Shown here piece by piece: positions 1 through 5,061 of a stretch of DNA of 5,064 nucleotides. The DNA is from Spirochaetaceae bacterium (GTDB lineage: Bacteria > Spirochaetota > Spirochaetia > Treponematales > Breznakiellaceae): NCBI GenBank assembly GCA_031255395.1, contig JAIRSQ010000152.1, forward strand, positions 1-5,064. Reading direction: 5' to 3'. The notes below the pieces were generated by a model. That model saw only the letters and a program-made list of their open reading frames with translations. It did not search any database and was not told the DNA's origin. Within the stretch, counting starts at the first letter, position 1, and each line of letters starts with the position of its first letter. The position numbers were made by a program, and so were the translations under genes.

Positions 1-692
1 CTGTGCCCTTCGCCTAGGACGGCGGCGGCGCATCTTGCCGCGTCCGTGATGACAAAACCCTGCAAATCTATCACGCCGCGCCGCAGCAAGGGCGGGGCAA
101 GCGGGACGCTGGGGCCGGCGAGGATTATACCGCAATGGCGGGAAAGTTCCAAAAGGCGCGGCAATGTCTTGTTAATAAGCGTTACGCCGGTCGCAAAAAC
201 ATAGTCCTGCTCCAGCAACAGGTATTCACAGGCGGAATCGGGAAAATCATTTTCTATAGGGCGCCTTTCCAGAATTGACAGATCGCAAATATCCCCGATT
301 TTATTTTCAAGATACGGGAAATGTCCGATCACGGCGACTTTTTTGCCTGCAACCCGTTTCCGCCAAAAGCTGAACGAATCGTTATCCCCTATGTCTAGCG
401 ATAAAGTCGCCGCTTTTTGCTCCGGAGAGTTCCACAAAGCGTTTATCGCGGCAATGCCCAAAGCCGCTTCTTCGAAATTCCACGATTTCGAGAAAGCGGC
501 AAGCTCGCGCAAACTCATGCCGGCCATATTCTTTGTCAATTTCCGCGGACGCGTCGGCTTGTCCAGTGTCATGGCAAGCCCCGCCCCGCCGCCGTCCGCG
601 CGGACAAATGTCCAGTATTTGCCCGTTACCGCCTCAGCCACGCGGCGTTCCGCCGGTATGGCCTCAATCAATTCATCATACAGTTTCCACAC
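1..692 (-). CDS. DUF4213/DUF364-type protein (putative heavy-metal chelation family), 3' end cut by the window
   Basis: The minus strand is open from a GTG at 692-690 to the window edge, giving 230 residues; the stop lies outside. The N-terminal part (about 1-95) resembles DUF4213, an enolase-N-like fold. The C-terminal part (about 105-230) resembles DUF364, with a Rossmann-like strand and glycine turn VAVIGHFP (119-126), an ATGVTLINKTL segment (167-177), and GPSVPLAP (193-200), a typical family signature. Family members are about 240-260 residues, so little is missing. The start is well fixed: an in-frame TAG lies at 719-717, GTG is the only usual start codon before the conserved region, and GGAGG stands 5 bases upstream. 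The family is named as a putative heavy-metal chelator and is often found near metal-transport genes, but its biochemical role is not established. It is divergent from the small-gene region at 767-1250. Family assignment is from memory of motifs and fairly sure; function is unknown. Confidence 0.85.
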   Translation of the reverse strand, partial: MWKLYDELIEAIPAERRVAEAVTGKYWTFVRADGGGAGLAMTLDKPTRPRKLTKNMAGMSLRELAAFSKSWNFEEAALGIAAINALWNSPEQKAATLSLDIGDNDSFSFWRKRVAGKKVAVIGHFPYLENKIGDICDLSILERRPIENDFPDSACEYLLLEQDYVFATGVTLINKTLPRLLELSRHCGIILAGPSVPLAPPLLRRGVIDLQGFVITDAARCAAAVLGEGH

Positions 693-697
693 AAGAG

Positions 698-702
698 CCT
701 CC
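698..702 (-). promoter_or_regulatory. ribosome binding site GGAGG deciding the GTG start
   Basis: GGAGG on the minus strand sits 5 bases before the GTG at 692-690. It supports this non-ATG start over the first in-frame ATG, which lies 40 codons further in and would delete part of the N-terminal domain. Confidence 0.8.
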
Positions 703-723
703 GCGCGTTTTAGTGTCTAAGGC

Positions 724-752
724 AGTATACCAAAGCGAAATTCTTTTGTGAA
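724..752 (-). promoter_or_regulatory. sigma70-type promoter for the DUF364-type gene
   Basis: On the minus strand TTCACA (752-747, 5 of 6 to consensus) and TATACT (729-724, 5 of 6) are separated by exactly 17 bases. Transcription would start near 717, giving a leader of about 25 bases that contains the GGAGG site. The promoter lies back to back with the putative plus-strand promoter at 767-795. Confidence 0.7.
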
Positions 753-766
753 GCCGCCGATTATTA

Positions 767-795
767 TTGATGAAACATTCGTATCATGGTATTGT
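767..795 (+). promoter_or_regulatory. candidate promoter for the 825-914 reading frame
   Basis: TTGATG (767-772) and TATTGT (790-795) are separated by 17 bases. Each is only a fair match to the sigma70 consensus. A start near 802 would leave about 23 bases before the ATG at 825, including the AGAAGGA ribosome binding site. This is pattern matching in AT-rich DNA and could be chance. Confidence 0.35.
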
Positions 796-824
796 TTTAT
801 AAACTAATTACAATAGAAGGAAAT

Positions 825-914
825 ATGCGACCAATTAAAAAATTGCTTTTGTTGCCGCCTTATTTGCGGGGGCGAAAAAGGCTTGACCTTGTTTTGGGTT
901 TCATACTAGGATAA
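825..914 (+). CDS. putative 29-residue leader peptide upstream of a terminator hairpin
   Basis: ATG at 825 opens a 29-codon frame ending with TAA at 912-914. AGAAGGA (815-821) stands a few bases before the ATG, slightly close but usable. The peptide begins MRPIKKLLLLPPYL, is basic (R/K in three clusters) and leucine-rich: nine of 29 residues, four of them consecutive before a Pro-Pro pair. The C-terminal third is hydrophobic. The stop lies 11 bases before the large terminator hairpin at 926-971, the geometry of a leader peptide in attenuation. Consecutive leucines and Pro-Pro are plausible ribosome-slowing sites (inference). Against this, the downstream gene is not an amino-acid biosynthesis gene, no obvious antiterminator is seen, and a frame this short can arise by chance. 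A competing promoter-like sequence lies inside it. I recognise no homologue. Confidence 0.35.
   Translation: MRPIKKLLLLPPYLRGRKRLDLVLGFILG
883..912 (+). promoter_or_regulatory. candidate promoter just before the hairpin
   Basis: TTGACC (883-888, 5 of 6 to the -35 consensus) and TAGGAT (907-912, 4 of 6 to the -10 consensus) are separated by 18 bases. A start near 918-920 would produce an RNA of roughly 60 bases ending in the T tract at 972-978. TACTAG (904-909) is an alternative -10 but at only 15 bases spacing. The element overlaps the end of the 29-codon frame, so at most one of the two readings may be real. Confidence 0.45.
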
Positions 915-917
915 GGA

Positions 918-978
918 CAGCCGAGCGGCGTATATCGCGTAAGTCCAGGCGGACCTGTGCGATATACGCCGTTTTTTT
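918..978 (+). ncRNA. possible short structured RNA of about 60 bases
   Basis: If the promoter at 883-912 is used, the product is a short single-stranded 5' end followed by the near-perfect hairpin and U tail. GGAC (915-918), at the very 5' end or just before it, is complementary to the loop-side GTCC (943-946), so a competing or pseudoknot pairing is possible if the transcript starts early enough. I do not recognise it as a known riboswitch or small RNA class; FMN, TPP, cobalamin, fluoride and preQ1 signatures are not seen. It may be only a terminator. Confidence 0.3.
926..978 (+). terminator. very strong rho-independent terminator / possible attenuator hairpin
   Basis: The arms CGGCGTATATCGC (926-938) and GCGATATACGCCG (959-971) pair perfectly over 13 bp. 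Pairing continues through G-U (939/958), U-G (940/957) and A-U (941/956), then after one A/C mismatch through GTCC (943-946) with GGAC (951-954) around an AGGC tetraloop. Seven T residues follow (972-978), so termination is on the plus strand; there is no matching A tract on the other side. Nothing conventional is transcribed into it: the DUF364-type gene runs away from it. It therefore ends either a short RNA or a leader transcript, and sits 50 bases before the 73-residue gene. Hairpin and T tract are directly seen; the attenuator role is inferred. Confidence 0.85.
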
Positions 979-1028
979 ATACGGCCATATTAACGCGAAA
1001 CGTTGCTGTTTTAAAAGGATGAACCGTC

Positions 1029-1250
1029 ATGGAATATGAATTGATACATGAAATAGTAAATCCCTGCGCCGGTGACAAGAGGCCGGAAGTGCTTGTCAGC
1101 GAGGTTGACACTGATGATTTAGACGCTTATGTCCGGCAAGTGTTTAGCGGGACTAACGCGTCGTTCAAAAAAAGCGAGAACGATTCCGGCTCCGCTGTGT
1201 ACGAACTGGTAACGGACGGCCAGAAACACCGTTTGACATTTTCGCCGTAA
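1029..1250 (+). CDS. small acidic protein of unknown function, 73 residues
   Basis: ATG at 1029 is preceded by AAAAGGAT (1013-1020) with about 9 bases between GGA and ATG, a good ribosome binding site. The frame ends with TAA at 1248-1250. The protein is soluble-looking and acidic, with no signal peptide or membrane segment. Its first half carries NPCAGDKRPEVLVSEV (11-26) with a single cysteine (Cys13), then an acidic turn DTDDLDAYVRQVF (27-39). The second half looks like two beta strands (AVYELVTDG, KHRLTFSP). I have an impression of similar small proteins in anaerobes, but cannot name a family and assign no function. No clear promoter lies between the hairpin T tract (978) and the start, so expression probably needs readthrough of that hairpin. 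It converges on the ECF operon, with 4 bases between the two stop codons. Its good ribosome binding site and protein-like composition make it more likely real than the overlapping minus-strand frames. Confidence 0.7.
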   Translation: MEYELIHEIVNPCAGDKRPEVLVSEVDTDDLDAYVRQVFSGTNASFKKSENDSGSAVYELVTDGQKHRLTFSP

Positions 1251-1263
1251 AACGTCAAACGGT
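1228..1263. terminator. shared hairpin over both convergent stop codons
   Basis: ACCGTTTGAC (1228-1237) and GTCAAACGGT (1254-1263) pair perfectly over 10 bp. After one A/C mismatch, TTTT (1239-1242) pairs with AAAA (1249-1252) around a six-base loop. The hairpin includes the last codons and TAA (1248-1250) of the 73-residue gene and the stop of the T-component gene (1257-1255). No strong T tract follows on either strand: the plus side continues CGCGGC, the minus side TGTTTCTGG. It is probably a bidirectional terminator or mRNA 3'-end stabiliser of moderate strength. Confidence 0.6.
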
Positions 1264-2094
1264 CGCGGCAAAAGGATTGTAAAAGCGGTTCCCGTCGCGG
1301 AATGTGGCCCACATTCCCAATCCAAACAGCAATAATGCCGCGATCAGAACAACGGCGTCGCGGCGCGAAAACGGGCGGTATGAATACCATGTGCGTTTTT
1401 TATATTTACCAAACCCGCGCAATTCCATTGCGCGGGTAATCGTGTCAATGCGGTCAATTGATGAAAAAATAAGCGGCAATAAAATAGCGGCAGAGCCTTT
1501 TAGACGCGCCGGCAAGGACGCTTTGCGGGAAAGCTCGACGCCGCGCGCCTGCTGCGCCTTGGAAATATGCTGAAAATCCTTTTGCACATCGGGGATGTAC
1601 CGCAGACTCAGGCTGACGGCGTAGGCAATCGAATACGGCACGCCGATTCTGTTCAAGGATGACGCAAACTCGCTCGTGTGCGTGGTAACTATAAGCAGAA
1701 TCGCGGCGGGAACTATCATGCAGTATTTTAAAAGCATATTGAACAAGTAAAACAGTTCTTCCAGCGTCAGCGTGAAATGTCCGTTTCCGTTCCAAATGAC
1801 GTTGCGGGTTCCGTAAACCTGAACGCCGTGTTCCGGAGCGAACAGATAAACTGCCGTCAAATTGAATATCATAAAAAGAATCAGCGCCTTAAAAATAAAA
1901 GACGTTTCGTTTATTTTTGTCTTGGAAACGGCAAAAGCCGCGATGCCGAGCGCCGCCATCACAATCATCAGTGGCGTATCGTAACTCGCCATCGCGAGTA
2001 TCGACCAGAGTAAAAACACGATGAGTTTGACGGCTCCAGAGACAGCGTGAATCGGCGATTCGCGCTCAATATATTCAAGCATGAATCGGCCCAT
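1255..2094 (-). CDS. ECF transporter T component (EcfT/CbiQ family transmembrane protein)
   Basis: This 279-residue membrane protein is the usual length for an EcfT/CbiQ scaffold, which couples the ATPases to the substrate-binding S component in an energy-coupling factor importer. Hydrophobic segments lie at about 21-37, 41-56, 66-84, 118-136, 150-165, 200-212 and 245-263; some are probably re-entrant or peripheral. The two short Arg motifs on the coupling helices are present: Ala-Arg-Gly at 183-185 (in QQARGVELS) and Leu-Arg-Gly at 225-227 (in AMELRGFGK). In this family they insert into grooves of the ATPases. The ATG at 2094-2092 shares its A with the TGA of the ATPase gene (TGATG), which argues for translational coupling and for this start. 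An ATG four codons later is possible, and neither has a strong ribosome binding site. It is the last gene of the operon. Substrate specificity resides in the S component, not here. Confidence 0.93.
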   Translation of the reverse strand: MGRFMLEYIERESPIHAVSGAVKLIVFLLWSILAMASYDTPLMIVMAALGIAAFAVSKTKINETSFIFKALILFMIFNLTAVYLFAPEHGVQVYGTRNVIWNGNGHFTLTLEELFYLFNMLLKYCMIVPAAILLIVTTHTSEFASSLNRIGVPYSIAYAVSLSLRYIPDVQKDFQHISKAQQARGVELSRKASLPARLKGSAAILLPLIFSSIDRIDTITRAMELRGFGKYKKRTWYSYRPFSRRDAVVLIAALLLFGLGMWATFRDGNRFYNPFAATV

Positions 2095-3833
2095 CAGTTT
2101 ATCCGTCCGTACGCGCGCTCGCCGCGCCGGCTGTTTTCAAATTCGATAAAATGCCTGACAAACCCTTGCGGATTTTCAATTCCGGCGCGGAGGGCAAGTT
2201 CGTAAAGAGAAGTCTGTTTAAGGTGGGCGGCTTCGACGACAGCATCGTCAGTCAGAATGTCCGCTGGCGCGCCGTCCGCTATCAGCTTCCCTCCGGAAAA
2301 AACAAGCGCGCGCTCAGTGTATTCAAGCATCAAATGCATATCGTGTGTAATCATCATCAACGTCAGCCCGGCCTGTCTGTTCAAGCCGCGAAGAAATTCC
2401 ATTATTTCGGAATAATGCCTGAAATCCTGTCCAGCGGTGGGTTCGTCCAGAATCAAGATGCCGGGGCCGACAGACAAAATTGACGCGATGGTCAGCCGCT
2501 TCTTTTGCCCAAAACTAAGAGCGCTTACAGGCCAGTTCCTAAACGGGTACAGGCCGCAAATCTTTAACGTTTCGTTTACGCGCTCCGTAACCTCCGCTTC
2601 GGCAACGCCGCGCATCCGCAGGGCGAAGGCCGTTTCGTCAAAAACTATCGGAAATGAAATCATCTGATTGGGGTTTTGCATCACATACCCGATGTTTTCA
2701 GCGCGCTCTTTGATGGAATCCCCTGTAATGTCCTTTTCCCCAAGAAAAATACTGCCGCTTTCAGGCCGGTAAAAGCCCGCGATGAGCTGCGCAAGCGTCG
2801 ATTTCCCGGCCCCGTTCTGTCCGGCAACGCCGACACGCTCGCCCTTGGCGACCGAAAACGATATACCTTCAAGGGCGGGAGCGTCGTCCTGACGGTACCG
2901 AAAACACAAATTTTGCACCGAAAGGGACGTTGCCTCGCGAGGTTTCCGGCACTCGTCGGGTAGCGCGGCGTCCCATTCCCTCAATTTTTCAGCGTCAAAC
3001 CTCAACAAGTCAAGATTGTCCGGACGCTGTTCGGCGCATACCGGAATGCCGGCGTAACGGAGAGCGCTGACATACAGCGGCTCCCGGATGCCGGTCTTTG
3101 CCAAAAGACCTGAGGCAAGCATTTCGGCGGGCGGAAGGCAGGCTATAATAGTCCCGCGGTCGATGAGAGCCACGCGGTCTATATTTCGGTGCAGCGCGTC
3201 TTCGAGTCTGTGCTCCACTAGGACAACGGTTTTTCCGGTTTCGCGGTGCAGCGTATCTATAAGTTCTATCGCGTGTTTTCCGGTTTCGGGGTCAAGGTTT
3301 GCAAGCGGTTCGTCAAACAGCAGTATATCGACGTCATCCATCAAAATTCCCGCCATAGACACCCGCTGTTTCTGCCCGCCGGAAAGGGTTTGCGGCGATT
3401 TATCAAGATGCTGTTCTATCCGCGTAAGTTTTGCCGCTTCCAGCACGCGCTTTTTCATTTCTTCGGGCGGGATACAGTCATTTTCCGCGGCAAACGCTAT
3501 ATCCTCCCCCGCGCTAAGCCCGACAAACTGTCCGTCCGTGTCTTGCAACACAGTGCCGGCTATCTTTGAAATATTGGATATGCCAAGAGGAAACGCGTCT
3601 TTGCCGTTAAGCGAAAACCTGCCGGACGCCTGTCCGGGGAAGGCATGGGGAATCAAACCGTTTATGCAGTGTACAAGCGTGGTTTTGCCGGAACCGGACG
3701 GCCCGGCAATAAGGATTTTTTCGCCGCGCCGGATAGACAAACAAATATCGCGTAAGGCAGGTTCGCTCTGACTCTTGTATCGAAATGAAAATTTGTCAAA
3801 AAAAATAGCGTTGCCGGACGGATTCTCAGGCAT
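2094..3833 (-). CDS. ECF transporter double ATPase (fused EcfA-type ABC domains)
   Basis: This cytoplasmic protein of 579 residues carries two ABC ATPase domains in one chain and powers the ECF importer. Domain 1: Walker A GPSGSGKT (44-51), Q-loop Gln97, signature LSGGQ (150-154), Walker B LLFDEP with Glu175, D-loop around NLDP (179-182), switch His208. Domain 2: Walker A GQNGAGKST (338-346), Q-loop Gln386, signature LSFGQ (439-443), Walker B ending ILDEP with Glu464, switch His497. All catalytic residues are present in both halves, so both sites should be active; LSFGQKKR is a common ECF/CbiO variant of the signature. The architecture matches YkoD-like fused ATPases that accompany UPF0397 S components. 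Its ATG overlaps the end of the upstream S gene by 8 bases (ATGCCTGA), and it overlaps the T gene by one base, so the three are co-translated. No clear ribosome binding site precedes it, consistent with coupling. Confidence 0.96.
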   Translation of the reverse strand: MPENPSGNAIFFDKFSFRYKSQSEPALRDICLSIRRGEKILIAGPSGSGKTTLVHCINGLIPHAFPGQASGRFSLNGKDAFPLGISNISKIAGTVLQDTDGQFVGLSAGEDIAFAAENDCIPPEEMKKRVLEAAKLTRIEQHLDKSPQTLSGGQKQRVSMAGILMDDVDILLFDEPLANLDPETGKHAIELIDTLHRETGKTVVLVEHRLEDALHRNIDRVALIDRGTIIACLPPAEMLASGLLAKTGIREPLYVSALRYAGIPVCAEQRPDNLDLLRFDAEKLREWDAALPDECRKPREATSLSVQNLCFRYRQDDAPALEGISFSVAKGERVGVAGQNGAGKSTLAQLIAGFYRPESGSIFLGEKDITGDSIKERAENIGYVMQNPNQMISFPIVFDETAFALRMRGVAEAEVTERVNETLKICGLYPFRNWPVSALSFGQKKRLTIASILSVGPGILILDEPTAGQDFRHYSEIMEFLRGLNRQAGLTLMMITHDMHLMLEYTERALVFSGGKLIADGAPADILTDDAVVEAAHLKQTSLYELALRAGIENPQGFVRHFIEFENSRRGERAYGRIN

Positions 3834-4386
3834 CTTCGCGCAGACTGCCCGCTTTTACCCGCGTCCGCGAAAATCCGATAGCGAGAAGCGTACCAAGTAT
3901 CAGAACGACTCCGCTGTTCAAAACAGCGGCGGTTACGCCCTGTAAATACACTTTATTTGCCGGTTCCTGATAAATCATAATGTCCAGCGTGGGCGCGATG
4001 ACTACCCCCGCTAGGGCGTTTGCCAAAATCTGACTTATGTTAAAAATTATCGCAGCTTTTACGCCGAATCCGCCGTCTTCAATCCTGTACGCCTTCCAAA
4101 ACGCCCCGGTAATCAGTCCGTAGATAGCGTCAGCGATTACCCAGCTCCACCAAACGCCGCCCCATGTAAGATCGGTCAGCGTATGCCCGATAAAACCGAT
4201 AAGAAGCCCCGCGAGAGGTCCGAATATCGCCGCAAACAGAGTCAAAATAGCGGAAGCGAGGTTTAGGTTCGTGTTAGGCATTCCGGACGGAATCGCGACA
4301 AAACGCATAAGCACAAACATGATAGCGCTGCCGATTCCGGCGGCAACCACCGTCCTTACCGAAATCCGCTTTCTCTTAATACGCAT
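3826..4386 (-). CDS. ECF transporter S component, UPF0397 family (substrate-binding membrane protein)
   Basis: This 186-residue protein is very hydrophobic, with membrane segments at about 10-31, 43-67, 78-97, 108-131 and 143-172. It is close to the usual UPF0397 length of about 180-190 residues. Family hallmarks seen: a basic N-terminus then SVRTVVAAGIGSA (9-21), AIPSGMPNTN (31-40), GFIGHTLTD (64-72) and WWSWVIAD (79-86). The ATG at 4386-4384 has GGAGG 7 bases upstream and places SVRT near the N-terminus as in relatives; a TTG 15 codons earlier (4431) lacks such support. It is the first gene of an S-ATPase-T operon, the same order I recall for pneumococcal SP_0482-SP_0484. Homologues are annotated either as riboflavin transporter components or near thiamine/HMP YkoE systems. 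The ligand cannot be decided from sequence, and the leader shows no FMN or TPP riboswitch. Confidence 0.9.
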   Translation of the reverse strand: MRIKRKRISVRTVVAAGIGSAIMFVLMRFVAIPSGMPNTNLNLASAILTLFAAIFGPLAGLLIGFIGHTLTDLTWGGVWWSWVIADAIYGLITGAFWKAYRIEDGGFGVKAAIIFNISQILANALAGVVIAPTLDIMIYQEPANKVYLQGVTAAVLNSGVVLILGTLLAIGFSRTRVKAGSLREDA

Positions 4387-4393
4387 GATACAA

Positions 4394-4398
4394 CCTCC
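4394..4398 (-). promoter_or_regulatory. ribosome binding site GGAGG deciding the S-component start
   Basis: GGAGG on the minus strand lies 7 bases before the ATG at 4386-4384. It is inside the frame of the longer TTG-initiated version, which argues for the shorter 186-residue protein. Confidence 0.8.
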
Positions 4399-4464
4399 AA
4401 AAACAAACGGCCCGCATGGAAACGCTACCAAACTCGCGGCTGAATATCAAAACTCGCCACAAAC

Positions 4465-4494
4465 AATATAGCGTATACAGCGGGTCTCTTACAA
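4465..4494 (-). promoter_or_regulatory. candidate promoter of the ECF operon
   Basis: On the minus strand TTGTAA (4494-4489) and TATATT (4470-4465, 5 of 6) are separated by 18 bases. Transcription would start near 4458, leaving a leader of about 70 bases, too short for an FMN riboswitch and without the TPP-riboswitch CTGAGA element. The -35 lies in the loop of an imperfect inverted repeat (see 4474-4512). Confidence 0.5.
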
Positions 4495-4512
4495 TCCGCG
4501 ATTCCCGCTATA
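4474..4512. repeat. imperfect inverted repeat around the ECF-operon promoter
   Basis: Read on the minus strand, TATAGCGGG (4512-4504) is followed after 19 bases by CCCGCT (4484-4479) and then GTATA (4478-4474). AGCGGG/CCCGCT pair over 6 bp, and the TATA parts can add 3 bp across a two-base bulge. It lies just after the TM2 gene stop and has no T tract directly after it. It could be a weak terminator for that gene or an operator-like site over the promoter -35 and spacer. Confidence 0.3.
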
Positions 4513-4519
4513 GCAACGG

Positions 4520-5020
4520 CTACAGGTTTTCAAAATCTGAGTTGCCTTCCATGAATTCTGGAAAAGTAAAGACGATGACACCGGATTTGCGTACCCGCAT
4601 TTCGGCGTGTCCGTCAATCGTCATCTTTTCAAGGCGCTTCCGCGCCGTATCCAGCGACACGTTCCCTTCAACCACAACTTCGGAGGGTGTCACAACGCCG
4701 CCGTTTTTTCGCGCAAGTTTAAGTATTATTCTGTCGAGGTTTTCGTCATCGCGAACTATGCGCGAACTGCCATCGTTCACATAACGCCAATTTCCAGTGT
4801 TCTCGCCCATGTCAATGTTGACAACCGTCTGCCTTGCGTTCGCTATGTCAACCTGACTGCCAAGCGTAAAAAGATCGTACAGCGAACCGATTCCCATGAG
4901 GCCGCCGGTGAACATCCACAGCAACGCCGATAACGGTTTGCCAAGATAGAACCGGTGAAACCCCAGCATGCCGAAACCGGACAGCAACCACAATAAATAC
5001 GCCAAACCTTTGCTATACAT
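4520..5020 (-). CDS. TM2-domain membrane protein with winged-helix-like cytoplasmic tail
   Basis: This protein has 166 residues. Residues 1-55 form a TM2 domain: first membrane helix about 4-19, the conserved loop GFHRFYLGK (20-28) with its His-Arg-Phe-Tyr core, and second helix about 31-50 ending LYDLFTL, where the family has an acidic residue before the last aromatic. A polar linker (56-90) follows. Residues 93-155 (LDRIILKLARKNGGVVTPSEVV, then SLDTARKRLEKM, then a beta pair RVRKSGVIVFTF) look like a winged helix: helix 1, a turn, a recognition-like helix, and a wing. The likely picture is a small inner-membrane protein with a cytoplasmic DNA- or protein-binding module; function is unknown. 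TM2 plus such a tail is a layout I associate with spirochaetes. The start is required because the TM2 domain begins at once. Whether it is functionally linked to the ECF operon downstream is not shown; that operon has its own promoter. Confidence 0.88.
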   Translation of the reverse strand: MYSKGLAYLLWLLSGFGMLGFHRFYLGKPLSALLWMFTGGLMGIGSLYDLFTLGSQVDIANARQTVVNIDMGENTGNWRYVNDGSSRIVRDDENLDRIILKLARKNGGVVTPSEVVVEGNVSLDTARKRLEKMTIDGHAEMRVRKSGVIVFTFPEFMEGNSDFENL

Positions 5021-5032
5021 AAACGTAACCGT

Positions 5033-5061
5033 ATTTTACAGGGATTCGCCTATCAAAGCAA
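5033..5061 (-). promoter_or_regulatory. promoter of the TM2 gene, very close to the start codon
   Basis: On the minus strand TTGCTT (5061-5056) and TAAAAT (5038-5033, 5 of 6) are separated by 17 bases. Only 12 bases lie between the -10 and the ATG at 5020-5018, so the transcript would have about 5-6 untranslated bases and no room for a Shine-Dalgarno site (only GGTTACGTTT is present). Either the mRNA is nearly leaderless or the true promoter lies beyond the window. Confidence 0.5.

Noticed and set aside
343..720. Three overlapping plus-strand frames within 343-751
   Set aside because: They are antisense to the DUF364-type gene, whose motifs, promoter and ribosome binding site are convincing.
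854..873. GC-rich partial hairpin (GCCGCC with GGGGGC) as an antiterminator
   Set aside because: It needs a G/G mismatch and does not involve the arms of the 926-971 hairpin, so it would not compete with termination.
1119..1390. Minus-strand frames of 68 and 87 codons overlapping the 73-residue gene
   Set aside because: They run through the T-component gene in another frame and across the shared hairpin; neither resembles a known protein.
3088..3771. A 227-codon open frame on the plus strand
   Set aside because: It lies wholly antisense to the first ATPase domain, is serine/arginine/cysteine-rich in the way shadow frames are, and has no recognisable domain.
3826..4431. A longer S component starting at 4431
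   Set aside because: It would start with TTG without a good ribosome binding site, and its extra residues would be encoded over the GGAGG site of the supported ATG start.
4387..4464. FMN or TPP riboswitch in the leader of the ECF operon
   Set aside because: The leader is only about 70 bases, lacks the TPP CTGAGA element, and is too short for the multi-stem FMN aptamer.
4416..4784. A 122-codon plus-strand frame
   Set aside because: It is antisense to the TM2 gene, has low-complexity serine/arginine/threonine composition and no ribosome binding support.
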